DNA of 64,000 bases from Rhyzopertha dominica (GCA_025024175.1 QCXZ01000001.1:26654942-26718941), one strand, 5' to 3'; shown: positions 34,398-44,950, counted from the stretch's first letter. Numbers and translations: made by a program. The notes: generated by a model from the letters alone, not told the origin.

Positions 34398-36199
34398 GAC
34401 GAAGAACCTCGAAATTTGCCTGACACAAGTTCAAACAAAATTTTGTTTTGTTAATAATAATTAATAATTAATTATTAATGGCGAATAATCATCTTAAGCA
34501 TGTGAAAACGATAGACGAATTCTAAAATTTTCAAGTATAAAAAGAGTGTGAAAATGGAAATGCATAACCCTTCGCAATAAGCTACAAAAAATACCAATAG
34601 ATCACAGATACAGTAACTTACACAGGCGAAAGTTTCCTGAGACTGCTTCGGTTGGCTCGTTTATTAACCTCACTCCCAGTGTACCAATGTTTGCTAATAC
34701 TTCATTAGTATGAAACAAATAAACTGAATTACATTGATCTACTGCTTAAGAAATAACATTTTTCCTGTTTACGACTGTGAACGATAATAACGTTGATAAT
34801 TCCCCAAAGTAAATATTTCCTCTTTCATTTGGAAAATACTAAGATCAGCAATTACCCTAACAAGCATTTTTGGTAGACATAAAAAAGAAGAGAATTGCGG
34901 GAAAATTACAATTTTGTATCCACCATTGGAACATAAAAATAGTAACATGAAAGCTTAAAAATGAGAGGCAAAAACTAGAATAATTGATCAAAATTTGTGC
35001 CTGATTATTTGCAGAATTTCAAAACTACCAAGTGTGTTGAAAGGAAATGTCTACTAAAAACAATATATGGACAGCTGCAAAGTTTATACATCAAATATGT
35101 CTCGGCCCATTACCTTTAAACTTGCATAGAATTTGTAGCTTCCGTTTTGTCGTATACGTAGTTTGAAATTACAGCTTAAGACTTTAACACGGGGTGCATT
35201 TCCTTGAAGAGCTTTCACACTAATGGCCTATTCTGAGTAAGTGGAGAAGTTACATTGCATTAATTTGTTCGGTAATGCAATTACTTCAGTGATAACTACG
35301 TTAATGGCTAGAAGCAGCTAAAAATATAAGTCCCTATTCGTAATTTACGCGCCAAAGAAGCCAAAACAATATAAACACAATTCCAATGATTAAAAAATAC
35401 AAATGGAACAGTAATATAAATTATAAAAGAGAATGTGCAGTAGAAATGATTAAGCAGAAGTGGAAGTTACAAACAATGAAAGAGTATAGAAATAAGATTT
35501 TTTATGTATTTTCTAATCCAGCACTTTACATACATATCACTGAGCGAAAGACTTGAACCTTTTGAATAATTAGATCGGATAGATTCCACGATGTTGTAAC
35601 GAAAAATCCATCAGACATCCGCAAAGAAAGGAATACAAAAGCTGAAATCTGGTGTCCGCGCCGAGCAACACATTTTCGTTAAAGAAACCATGCCCGAGAA
35701 ACATTTCTTTTAAAACAGTGGCTGAATTTTGGTGTGTGTGAACAGTAGGCACATTGTGTTAAAGTGACAAATCCTTCAGCTTTCCTTCTCTATATATAAT
35801 TTCTTTCGCCCTATACAGACCTGAAAATAACCATCGACGGACTTATGAAATAATCCTTACAAATTAAGAGTGCGGTGCACCATATCACAATTACTCTCAA
35901 TATACTTCCGAGATCTTTGATAAGTAGTCATACTTCTAAAACATTTTGTTTGAAATCTGTTGCATGGTACAAATGGGCGTTTAATACTTATTTCTTAATG
36001 TTATTGATAAAAGAGGCTACATTATGATGTAATTTTACATCAAGTCGAGGTTGATCTATGAAAGGTATAACACCACCAAAATGTAATAAAATTAACCTCT
36101 GTAATCGCCTAGTTTCTACTTAATATGACGATATTCTTGTTTATGATTTAATGAAAATAAAGAAAGAGAAAGAAAAGGAAGGTTTGAAATAAAATAAAA
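34398..36199. other. about 1.8 kb with no recognisable gene
   Basis: AT-rich; a palindromic 'taataattaataattaattattaat' stretch near 34455-34480 is simple sequence. No coding motif was found. Confidence 0.45.
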
Positions 36200-36375
36200 A
36201 TCATCTGCTCTGGTCAGTTCACACTCACCCTACGACTAGTTTCGCCCTGTTGGGGCTTATCAGGTAGAGGTAGACAACAAACTGACCACGGCAGACCGTC
36301 GCCTATATCCGCGGCGAGCGGACTGGTGCATGGAAGAACAGGAAGACAGATGCCCTCAGAAAGGTTTAACTCATT
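36200..36375 (-). repeat. hammerhead-bearing repeat, copy 3 (truncated)
   Basis: The reverse complement aligns with 33119-33280: 'ctgagggcatctgtc', 'ccgctcgccgcggatatagg', 'ctgccgtggtcag', the hammerhead region, then 'gaactgaccagagcagatga'. The copy ends soon after the hammerhead, so the 3' half and right direct repeat are missing. Confidence 0.7.
36212..36287 (-). ncRNA. hammerhead ribozyme motif with intact stem I but mutated core
   Basis: On the minus strand CTGATAAG (36256-36263) is followed by stem II GCCC/GGGC, GAAA (36240-36243), a minimal stem III (C-G around a TA loop) and GTC, with predicted cleavage between 36234 and 36233. Stem I next to the core pairs well (CTCTAC with GTAGGG, one U-G), and an outer helix forms between GGTCAGTT and AACTGACC. 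G8 of the core is A, which should abolish cleavage. The outer helix differs in sequence from the 33-kb copy yet still pairs. Confidence 0.6.
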
Positions 36376-37045
36376 AGAGAGGGCATGATGAAAATTTACG
36401 TTCGGGGAGGCTAGTATGGACTAAAAAGATTTTAACTGATACTTCTTGTCATCTTACGAAAATGTGTTGTCTGACAAATACGGATCTAATGCAGACAACA
36501 ATAAATTTTGTTCATGATTGTGTGAAAAATGTGCGATAAAAAGGCTAATGTAAATCTGATGCCTTAAATTTTGGCCATTAAACAAACACCTGTTTCCAGA
36601 AGAAAAACGGGGACAATTCAAAACCTACTCTTCGGAGACTTCAGCTCGTCTAATCAGTTATACTTATTTTCATAAATAGGTTTTTATTAGAAATATACAT
36701 AGTAAGGCAAAGTACTTACTCCAATATTTTAAATGGAACACCCTGTGTATTATTGCGATTTTCTGCATAATTTTATACTTGTAATTTGTTTAAATTCAAA
36801 TATGGCAGGGGACCGATGTGTTATTTTGTTAATATAAATAATCAGCAATATTTATATCGATACCAGCAAATGCACGTTCAAATTTCCTACTCGTTGAGTA
36901 TGTGTTATTTGTTAAAACTATATGAAAATTAAAAAAAGGCTTTAAAAAAATTCAAGACGGCCATGGAAAACAATGTCATCTAGTTTGTTTTATCTGTAAA
37001 ACAGTGACATTGCACTGGTAACCAATTTTGCAGTTTGTCTGTAAA
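36376..37045. other. AT-rich spacer with a repeat end
   Basis: Contains 'aacaccctgtgtat' at 36737-36750, the reverse form of the ACAGGGTGTT-type end seen at 8561. No coding motif. Confidence 0.4.
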
Positions 37046-37047
37046 TA

Positions 37048-37700
37048 ATGCATTTTTCAAAGGAACAATGTATTGGTATGATGTACTTACTAAGAGGGTC
37101 CCAAAGAAATTGCCTTCTTGCAAGAAGATCATGTCAAGAAATATATCCTGAGAGACGCCAACCAACTGACAAGACTTTGAGAACATTGAGAGAAAGATTT
37201 GATCCACTGCGAGAAAGATTTGATCGTTGCGTATGACAAACGAAATAAAACAAAACGGGTGTTAAATGAACATTAGCAAATTATCGGTCCAACGAATAAT
37301 ACATTTGCACAAATTTCACCCCTACCATATATAACTTCACCAACATCTAAATCAAAACGATTACGAACAAAGAGTAAAATTTTGTGAATGGTTTCAAAAC
37401 AAATAGTGGATTAGTTAATAACACAATTATCATTATCATGATAATAGTAATTCATATTTAACTGGCCTGCTGATCACCAGAATAGGTGTTCACTTAATCT
37501 TTAGGGTGTAATAGTAGAGGATTTTGTAATTGGTTCATTCCTTTTTTTATGGAATTCTGAATAGCCATATTTATCGGAACTCTTTGGAACAGTTCAAGAG
37601 CTTTTGAATATGCGACTCCAAAACAAATGGATAGGTAGTGGAGGCCCAGTGTCTGCCCCAGCTAGATCGCCTGATCTTACACGCATAAAAACTATACCAT
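37048..37700 (+). pseudogene. IS630/Tc1-mariner-like transposase remnant with DUF4817-type helix-turn-helix
   Basis: An intact start and N-terminal frame (37048-37236) encodes a helix-turn-helix region ending in 'PERRQPTDKTLRTLRERFD', the pattern of the DUF4817/HTH domain at the N-terminus of arthropod IS630-like transposases. About 100 bp later 'DYEQRVKFCEWFQNK' (about 37357-37402) matches the linker before the catalytic core. The core with the first and second catalytic D is deleted. Sequence resumes as 'LNMRLQNKWIGSG' then 'GPVSAPARSPDLT' (about 37607-37682), the 'GP..WP.RSPDLTPLD' block. It is an internally deleted, stop-containing copy of the same general family as 22660-23270 and 31310-31920. 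Confidence 0.75.
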
Positions 37701-38374
37701 TCTAATTTTAAAAAATTAAGTTGGGCGTGTCTGAATGTGTACAAATTGAAAATATAATTTCTTCATAAATTTTAAGACAGAAAATTTTTAATTCGGCATT
37801 TTTCATACGACTACATCTAATTTGTAAAACAGTAAAAACCGCTTTTTGATAACTTTTCTAATTTTAGAAATAGTGATAATTTTTCTAAAGAATTCAAACG
37901 TAATCTTTTTCACAAAATGTCAAATAACGCCAAAATGGCCGATTCTAGATCACATGCATACTTAATAAAGTCACCTTGGAATTGTATACATAATTCAAAA
38001 ATACAATAATATACAGTGTGTTCTATTTAAAACTGTGAAAATGGACTGTTGCTAGAACTAGACTAGAAATCTATTTAAATTCAGATAATGAAATATTTAG
38101 CTTGCTTTTAAAATTACTTTACTTCTCTAAGGGTAAGATACAAAATGAAATTTAATAGTTGATCCTATCATGTGATTCTTGTATTAATACTAAAATGAGA
38201 AGTACGTATATTACTAATTATATTAAGTATCCAGAAGTGCTTAGTATTATATTAATATCCTAATCAACAGATCTACAAAATGTCAAGGAGGTTGAAGGAG
38301 GCCTCGTCTGCAACTGTTTTAAATAAGAGGTTTCCGAACTCCAGTGCTCAAAAAACTTTTGTGTCTGTCTGTGT
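37701..38374. other. AT-rich spacer
   Basis: No recognised gene. 'acagtgtgttctatttaaa' near 38013 resembles the ACAGGGTGTT family of repeat ends. Confidence 0.4.
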
Positions 38375-38664
38375 AAAAACCGCTGCAAATTGAGTCAATA
38401 CTTCCACATCCAATTGTCAAAATGACATTTACGTTTTTTATTTCTTATACTATACGTTTAGTAATCAGGTTTTGAGCATTTTTTCTTTCTACACATTTTT
38501 TCTAAGACAAACGGTCCTCGTGATATTAGCGAAAATACATAAATTTTTAATATCTGTTTTTTTCCGAATAACTCGAAAAGTATTAACTTAACAAAAAAAT
38601 TACAAGAGTGCTTTCCGATCAGAAATTTGATTTCCTATATAATACCAAAATTTAAAAAAATCAC
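38375..38664 (-). repeat. dispersed repeat, part B (copy 1), host of the BEL insertion
   Basis: The reverse complement aligns at high identity with 54474-54762; shared words include 'caaattgagtcaatacttcc'-type sequence, 'gttttgagcatttttt', 'gacaaacgg' and 'aataactcgaaaa'. Its end at 38664 is exactly the BEL/Pao target site. Part A of the same repeat continues beyond the element at 44730. Confidence 0.75.
38660..38664. repeat. left target-site duplication of BEL/Pao element
   Basis: ATCAC, identical to 44730-44734 on the other side. Five-base duplications are usual for BEL/Pao elements. Confidence 0.95.
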
Positions 38665-38979
38665 TGGTTGAAACTCGCATTAAATGGACTGTATATTTTC
38701 TTAAAATAAAACAACGAAATTGAAACTACTCACCGCAGTTGTCCCTCGCTGCTACTTCTTTAGGGTTAGTGGAAGGGAAAGGAGGGAAACCCTTTAAACC
38801 GCGGCACGCGGGATACTGCTGTTTGTTGTATAACTACACACACTGAATTTTGAAACACCCGTTATATTAAACGATTTAGCTGCTACTGCCACAGGTCATT
38901 CTCACTTGCCTCTTATCATCTCAAGGCAAGTGAGCTACTTTTTCTATTGGGAACGAAACTAAACAAAACGGCTTCACCA
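38665..38979 (-). repeat. 3' LTR of BEL/Pao element (left in window)
   Basis: 315 bp, beginning TG and ending CA on both strands; identical base for base to the LTR at 44415-44729. Confidence 0.95.
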
Positions 38980-38994
38980 TTTCCCCCGCCCCTA
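38980..38994 (-). promoter_or_regulatory. polypurine tract of BEL/Pao element
   Basis: On the minus strand AGGGGCGGGGGAAA ends directly at the 3' LTR, as required for priming plus-strand DNA synthesis. One C interrupts the purine run. Confidence 0.8.
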
Positions 38995-39136
38995 AAACGC
39001 TGTTTTAGGAAATAATCATAACAAATAAACAAAGAAACTATCATTTCTAATACCATAAGAACACTAAATAAATAATCGTTACACCCTACAAAAAAATGAC
39101 TGTTATTAACTAACCTTTATTTGACAATAATACCTT

Positions 39137-42100
39137 TTACTGTGAAGGTAAAGGGCAAAGCTTTACCACAGGGCGTTTAAAAACACCACCTTTAGTTTTT
39201 ACCGTAGCAACACGCACTACACCGTCTTTGCCGGGAAAAATATCTTGAATCACCCCTAATGGCCACTGAAAAGAAGGCGTGTTGTCATTACAGACTACAA
39301 CCAAAAGACCTGGTTTTACAGGAAATTTTGGCGAATTCCACTTCTGACGAGACTGTAATGAATGCAAATATTCAACCCGCCATCTTTTCCAGAATGATTG
39401 TACGATTTTATCTAGAAGTTCCCAACGCGACAACCTATTCATTGGAGTATCTGCAAAATCTTTTGTAGGAAATGAATTTAAAGGCATTAATGTTAAAAAA
39501 TGTGCAGGTGTAAGCGCTACGGGTTCAGACGGATCTGAACTGAGCCAACACAAGGGTCTTGAATTTAATAGCGCTTCTACTTGAGTCAGTACAGTCAGAA
39601 ATTCTTCATAAGACAATATTTGTTCACCAATAACCTTTGTCAAATGAGTTTTTACACATTTCATATTTGCCTCCCAAATACCTCCGAAGTGTGGGGCAGA
39701 TGGCGGATTAAACTTCCATTGAACAAATTGTTGAGTCAACTCTTCATACACAGCATCATTAAAAGGTTTTGAAGAAGCGAACTTCTTTACTTCATCCAAA
39801 ACGCCCTTCGCACCTACAAAATTTGTGCCACAATCAGAATATATCTTAACACAAGGGCCTCGACGGGCCAGAAAACGCTTCAAGGCAGCTAAAAACGCTT
39901 CTGTAGAAAGACTGGATACTAACTCTAAATGAACAGCATGGGTCGCCAAACAAATAAACAAACATATATACGCCTTTTGCGCTTTGACACCTCTATGTCG
40001 ACTCAATGTAATGAAATATGGACCTCCATAATCGACTCCTGCATGGAGAAATGCCTTAGCCTGATTAACTCTCGGAGCAGGCAAATCTGCCATAAGAGGA
40101 ACACAAGAACGAGGTTTAAATCTAAAGCAGTGATTGCATTTCAAAACTCTCTGTCTGACTAAACTTCTTGCTGAAAGTATCCAATACTTCTGACGTAGCA
40201 ACGATAATAATAAATGAGGACCAGTATGTAAATTCTTCCGATGAAAATGATCTACGACCAGCTCAGTAAAATGATCATGTTTTGGTAAGAGAACTGGATG
40301 TTTTTCCTCAAAAGAAAGATCTTTTGCGTTAGTTAGACGACCACCTACTCGCAATATCCCATCCTGAACAAAAGGGTGCAAAGGAAGTAACCTTTTCGAG
40401 GGCAAGTTCCCTTTTTCTAGAAGGTTGATTTCTTCGGAGAAATGTACTTCTTGTACTATGCGAATTAAGGTAATTTCAGCTTGGATTAAATCATTAGCTG
40501 ATACTGTCTTACTTCGAGGCAATTTTCTGCAAAATTTGAGCACATAAACAACTACGCGTAACAACTTTGTCCATGAACTACACCTTTGAATCTCCAGATA
40601 TAGAGGATTAACCCTTTGCTCACTTACAACCAACGTCACTGTCTTACTTTCTAAAGAAACTTCACCCTCTTTTGCTTCAAAACGACGAATAGGCCATTGA
40701 CTCTCATCAACATGACTCCAACTTGGTCCATATAACCACGATGGATGATTAACAAATTCTCTTGGGTTTAAACCACGAGATGCACAATCTGAAGGATTCT
40801 CAGATCCCCGAACGTGATACCACAACGAAGAATCCACCAAAGTTTGAATTTTTGAAACTCTATTAGCCACGAAACATGTCCATCTGTGTGGAGAACTATT
40901 AATCCAATTCAGAACAACTTCAGAATCGGATAGAGCATACATCTTATCAATAGTACACCGAGAAGAGTAGATATCAACCACTGAACGGATTAGTTGCGCT
41001 AATAGTAACGCGCCACACAACTCTAATCTAGGGATTGACTGAACTTTTATAGGTGCAACCTTGCTTTTACCACACAATAAAGATACTGAAACATTGTCAT
41101 TGCAAACTACACGAATATAGACACACGCAGCGTAAGCCTTTTCCGACGCATCACAGAATCCAATTAGCGTGACATAACTATTTTTAAGAAACCCAATGTG
41201 TCGTGGAATCCTTATACAGGATAGTTCCTGTAATGTGTCACAGAACTCTTGCCAAACTTTGCTCACGGAAGGTGGAGTTGGATCGTCCCAATCGAGTTTT
41301 AAAATCCACAATTCCTTAATCAAAAGTTTTGCATAAATTGTGACAGGGGCTAGCAAGCCTAACGGATCCCATATACGAGCTACCGTTGAAAGAATATTTC
41401 TCTTAGAACATTTCTTGTCGTCCATACGACAGTAAAAATGAAAAGTATCATCCTTGGGAAACCATTGCAATCCCAACACTGCAAGAAATTCATCAGGAAA
41501 TTCAAACATCTTATTTGCACGTATGTCTTCTGGAATTTTACTTGAGAATTCACTGGAATTTGTGGCCCATTTAACTAACTCAAATCCGCCGGACTTGAAC
41601 AGTCCGCTTAATTGACAATGGAGTTCTTCGGCAAGAACATCATTTTCAACGCTCGAGATTAAATCATCCATGTAAATATCACGAAATACAACTTCACTAG
41701 CTTGAGGAAACCGTTCGCATTCATCAGATGCTAGTTGATGGACAGTACGTAAAGCCAAATATGGACTTGAACTAATCCCAAAAGAAACTGTTGTTAGTTC
41801 ATAAATTTGAACAGCTTCCTCCTCAGAGGATCTCCATAACAATTTTTGGTACTTGTGATGTTCTTCACATAAATCTATTTGACGATACATTTGTCGCACA
41901 TCTGCTACCATTGCAACCTCCAACAAACGAAAATTTATTAAGATATGGAAAATATCCTTCTGTAATTTAGGACCTGTGTACAAAACATCATTTAAAGATA
42001 AGCCGGAACTACTCTTAGCGGAAGCATCGAAAACTACACGAAGAGGTGTGCTAAACGAACTAGGCTTAACTACACCGTGATGCGGAATAAAGAACCCATC

Positions 42101-44335
42101 AGACAAAGAAACATCTTTGGTTGGACTCATGTGCCCCTTATCAATATAGTCCTGTATAGCGATACAGTAATCTTTCTTATACGTAACATCCTTGGAAAAC
42201 CGTTTTTCTAGATTATGAAACCTCCTCGCAGCAGTTTCATAAGATTCAGCCAAATTTGGCGGATATACTTTAAATGGCAATGATACTACATAACGACCAG
42301 TGGATCGGCGAAAGGTGCTAGATTTATAGAGGCGCTCACATTCTATATCTTCAGCAGACGCTCTGTGTACAACAGGAACTTGTTCTAACTCCCAGAATCT
42401 ACCAAGTAAGCTTTCTATATGTAACACCGAGTTCAAGCACGAAATTGAAGAACGCTGATTATCAGGTGTCACTTTGCCAATAGGCGCTTTTCCCATTATA
42501 ATATACCCTAAAGGAGAATTTATGGCAACAGGAAAATTTGGCTCTCGATGTTTAGATGTGCCAAGAAGCAAATGCGGGACCAATTCCACCCCTATTATTC
42601 CATCAATTTTACCTGGTTTATCAAACAACTCATCTGCCAAAGGCAAATGTTCGAACTCTTTGTAAACTTCGGAATTTAAGCTACAATTTGGCAACGCATC
42701 AGTTATTTTGTCCAACACTAAAGCTTGTAGCTGATACTTCACGGTATTATCGAAACGAGAACTAAATGCAATTTGCGTATAACCACGTACTCTTTTTTCT
42801 GAAGCTCCTATGCCACACACCATAGTGCACGATTTGCTTATGGGTAATTTTAAAATCTGACACCACTTATATGTAATGAAATGGGACTGACTAGCAGAAT
42901 CTATCAAAAAACGCATATAATGCTTGACACCTGTGGAAGAAACTACTTGAACTACTACAGTAGCTAACAATGATGTGTAATTTTGTTCCAATTCCTTGGC
43001 AACTGCTGAACAAAGTACCACTGATGATGACGCAATCGCTGCTTTTCCTTCGTCATTATCAGAAGATACTGTTGAAGAGCTATCTTGTTTTATCACATTA
43101 TTATCTGGCGACTTACTGAACGAATTATTTATATGCAACACAGAATGGTGTCGCCTTTTACATTTATAGCATAAACCCGTAGAAGTACAAACCGTTACAA
43201 TATGTCCTGGCAAAAGACAATTAAAACATAATCTGTTTTCGTTTACAAACTTCACTCTCTGAATAGCAGGTAAATCTAGAAATTTGGCACATTGATATAG
43301 TCTATGCTCTGAATTCTTACACATTTGACAACTAAATTTCTCTGATTTGTTAGTACCACCCTTGTAACTACACTCTTTAGTCGAGAAGGCATGCACCTTA
43401 TTAAATGATTTGTGAACATTTGAATTACTGCTTGCATTTTGTTTGACATTTGTACTGACTGAAGTACGAGCTACTATTTTGGCCTGTTCTTTAACAAAGA
43501 CCGATAATTCTGCATAAGAAGGAATAACCCCTTTCTGAAGGGATCTCTCAAATAAACGTTGAGTCTGACTATCTAATTTAGAAAGACTAATCGTCATCAG
43601 AACAAAATCCGAAAGATTTTCCAAGTTTATTTTCTGTAAAGCATTAACTGCGCCATCCACCTTTTCAATGAATGCATTCAAACTCTGAACACTGTCAGTT
43701 TGCAGCGGTTTAAACTCCAAAATTTGAGACAAATAAGTATTGGCTAATGTCCTTTTATCTTCATATTTTTCCTGAAGGGCATTCCACAAAAGGTCGTAAT
43801 TATCCGCAGTAGGCAAAATTCCTGCGGTTATAGACAATGCTTTCCCGGATAGTGTCCCTAATAAATAGTGAACTTTACTGACACTATCTAAGGCCGAATT
43901 GTCATGGATTAGACTTTTAAAGGTTTGATAAAACAAGGGCCACTTTACAGGATCACCATTAAATTCAACTAAATTAATTTTAGGCAAACGCGGGGTAGCC
44001 TCAGTGCGCTGTGATGCCACAGTTTGAGAATGCTCCTCTTTTAGAACTGATTGAGCAACAGATTTGATACGACAATACAATTCATCAAAAACGTTTAACT
44101 CTTGGTAATTTGGAGTAAATGTGGCATCTAATTCTAAACTCAACAAATTTATCTCCTCGACCACCTGCGTGAAATCGCTTTTTGTCTCTTGCAAGGTTAA
44201 ATATCTGATTGAAAACTCCTTTAATAGTTTTGGATCTTTTACTTGCTTACTTTTATCATATAGCACTTGCAGTCTTTGAAACAAGGCTTCCTTTTTGCAC
44301 TGCAAAGCCTTTAAACGACCTTGTTTTGATTCCAT
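39137..44335 (-). CDS. BEL/Pao gag-pol polyprotein
   Basis: 1732-residue polyprotein in a single frame, starting at the first ATG after the PBS. Order: N-terminal coiled-coil-like gag, then the DUF1759 gag region (about 118-265). Three zinc-binding knuckles follow (C336-C339-H344-C349; C370-C373-H378-C383; C389-C392-H397-H401). The aspartic protease (DUF1758) has D479 in 'LIDSAS'. Reverse transcriptase (about 740-935) has YMDD at 888-891. The Pao-type region is near 985-1010 ('WDPLGLLAPVTI'), and RNase H has D1062, E1105 and D1137. Integrase has an H2C2 finger ending C1400/C1403 and catalytic D1435, D1501, E1555 ('GGIWEA'). A C-terminal DUF5641-like tail (to 1732) ends '..VVKLCPLPSQ'. No frameshift or stop separates gag from pol, as in many BEL elements. 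The protein would form virus-like particles, copy element RNA into DNA and integrate it. Nothing in the sequence predicts inactivity. Confidence 0.95.
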   Translation of the reverse strand: MESKQGRLKALQCKKEALFQRLQVLYDKSKQVKDPKLLKEFSIRYLTLQETKSDFTQVVEEINLLSLELDATFTPNYQELNVFDELYCRIKSVAQSVLKEEHSQTVASQRTEATPRLPKINLVEFNGDPVKWPLFYQTFKSLIHDNSALDSVSKVHYLLGTLSGKALSITAGILPTADNYDLLWNALQEKYEDKRTLANTYLSQILEFKPLQTDSVQSLNAFIEKVDGAVNALQKINLENLSDFVLMTISLSKLDSQTQRLFERSLQKGVIPSYAELSVFVKEQAKIVARTSVSTNVKQNASSNSNVHKSFNKVHAFSTKECSYKGGTNKSEKFSCQMCKNSEHRLYQCAKFLDLPAIQRVKFVNENRLCFNCLLPGHIVTVCTSTGLCYKCKRRHHSVLHINNSFSKSPDNNVIKQDSSSTVSSDNDEGKAAIASSSVVLCSAVAKELEQNYTSLLATVVVQVVSSTGVKHYMRFLIDSASQSHFITYKWCQILKLPISKSCTMVCGIGASEKRVRGYTQIAFSSRFDNTVKYQLQALVLDKITDALPNCSLNSEVYKEFEHLPLADELFDKPGKIDGIIGVELVPHLLLGTSKHREPNFPVAINSPLGYIIMGKAPIGKVTPDNQRSSISCLNSVLHIESLLGRFWELEQVPVVHRASAEDIECERLYKSSTFRRSTGRYVVSLPFKVYPPNLAESYETAARRFHNLEKRFSKDVTYKKDYCIAIQDYIDKGHMSPTKDVSLSDGFFIPHHGVVKPSSFSTPLRVVFDASAKSSSGLSLNDVLYTGPKLQKDIFHILINFRLLEVAMVADVRQMYRQIDLCEEHHKYQKLLWRSSEEEAVQIYELTTVSFGISSSPYLALRTVHQLASDECERFPQASEVVFRDIYMDDLISSVENDVLAEELHCQLSGLFKSGGFELVKWATNSSEFSSKIPEDIRANKMFEFPDEFLAVLGLQWFPKDDTFHFYCRMDDKKCSKRNILSTVARIWDPLGLLAPVTIYAKLLIKELWILKLDWDDPTPPSVSKVWQEFCDTLQELSCIRIPRHIGFLKNSYVTLIGFCDASEKAYAACVYIRVVCNDNVSVSLLCGKSKVAPIKVQSIPRLELCGALLLAQLIRSVVDIYSSRCTIDKMYALSDSEVVLNWINSSPHRWTCFVANRVSKIQTLVDSSLWYHVRGSENPSDCASRGLNPREFVNHPSWLYGPSWSHVDESQWPIRRFEAKEGEVSLESKTVTLVVSEQRVNPLYLEIQRCSSWTKLLRVVVYVLKFCRKLPRSKTVSANDLIQAEITLIRIVQEVHFSEEINLLEKGNLPSKRLLPLHPFVQDGILRVGGRLTNAKDLSFEEKHPVLLPKHDHFTELVVDHFHRKNLHTGPHLLLSLLRQKYWILSARSLVRQRVLKCNHCFRFKPRSCVPLMADLPAPRVNQAKAFLHAGVDYGGPYFITLSRHRGVKAQKAYICLFICLATHAVHLELVSSLSTEAFLAALKRFLARRGPCVKIYSDCGTNFVGAKGVLDEVKKFASSKPFNDAVYEELTQQFVQWKFNPPSAPHFGGIWEANMKCVKTHLTKVIGEQILSYEEFLTVLTQVEALLNSRPLCWLSSDPSEPVALTPAHFLTLMPLNSFPTKDFADTPMNRLSRWELLDKIVQSFWKRWRVEYLHSLQSRQKWNSPKFPVKPGLLVVVCNDNTPSFQWPLGVIQDIFPGKDGVVRVATVKTKGGVFKRPVVKLCPLPSQ

Positions 44336-44388
44336 AACAACGTTTTAGGTGAAACTTACACGTAAAATGAAACTGCATACAGTAGCTG

Positions 44389-44411
44389 TTAAATCCGGTT
44401 CGCTAGGACCA
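44389..44411 (-). promoter_or_regulatory. primer-binding site of BEL/Pao element
   Basis: On the minus strand, three T residues after the 5' LTR, TGGTCCTAGCGAACCGGAT begins with TGG, the complement of a tRNA 3' CCA. Its complement has the form of a tRNA acceptor strand followed by the 3' side of a T-arm. I cannot name the tRNA from memory. Confidence 0.7.
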
Positions 44412-44414
44412 AAA

Positions 44415-44729
44415 TGGTTGAAACTCGCATTAAATGGACTGTATATTTTCTTAAAATAAAACAACGAAATTGAAACTACTCACCGCAGTTGTCCCTCGCT
44501 GCTACTTCTTTAGGGTTAGTGGAAGGGAAAGGAGGGAAACCCTTTAAACCGCGGCACGCGGGATACTGCTGTTTGTTGTATAACTACACACACTGAATTT
44601 TGAAACACCCGTTATATTAAACGATTTAGCTGCTACTGCCACAGGTCATTCTCACTTGCCTCTTATCATCTCAAGGCAAGTGAGCTACTTTTTCTATTGG
44701 GAACGAAACTAAACAAAACGGCTTCACCA
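44415..44729 (-). repeat. 5' LTR of BEL/Pao element (right in window)
   Basis: 315 bp, identical to 38665-38979. It should carry the element's promoter and polyadenylation signals, but no TATA box is convincing. Confidence 0.95.
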
Positions 44730-44734
44730 ATCAC
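44730..44734. repeat. right target-site duplication of BEL/Pao element
   Basis: ATCAC, identical to 38660-38664. Confidence 0.95.
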
Positions 44735-44950
44735 AATCTGCTGCACCGGAAATTTATAAGGGCGAATAATACTCACAGTTATACTACTCATCAACTAAAA
44801 CTAAAAAAAAAATTAAAAAATAAAAATTTGCAAAAAGGGTAGTTACCCCCCAATTTCGCCCCCTTCCCGATACCCAATACTTACCCCAAAAACAAAGGTC
44901 GCTTTGGGTGGCTGAGATCTATACGTTTGCCAAATTTCAAGTTCATATAT
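44730..44950 (-). repeat. dispersed repeat, part A (copy 1)
   Basis: The reverse complement aligns with 52372-52579; shared words include 'atatgaacttga.atttggc', 'tgtttttggggt', 'ggggtaactacc' and 'ggtgcagca'. Together with part B (38375-38664) it is one older repeat split by the BEL element. Confidence 0.75.

Larger units (their letters stand above)
38665..44729 (-). mobile_element. complete, apparently young BEL/Pao LTR retrotransposon
   Basis: A 6065-bp element on the minus strand with every expected part: two identical 315-bp LTRs, a perfect 5-bp target duplication ATCAC, a PBS three bases inside the 5' LTR, one uninterrupted gag-pol ORF of 1732 codons, and a polypurine tract abutting the 3' LTR. 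Identical LTRs mean no substitution has accumulated in 315 bp since insertion, so the copy is recent on the scale of neutral divergence. All catalytic motifs examined are intact. There is no envelope-like ORF; only about 157 bp separate the stop from the 3' LTR. It is inserted in an older dispersed repeat. It may lie in an intron of the gene starting at 46.2 kb, on the same strand. Confidence 0.95.

Noticed and set aside
34455..34480. AT-only palindrome
   Set aside because: Expected often in DNA of this composition; not called as a replication origin or terminator.
39259..42765. Short plus-strand frames inside the BEL element
   Set aside because: Antisense shadows of the gag-pol ORF.
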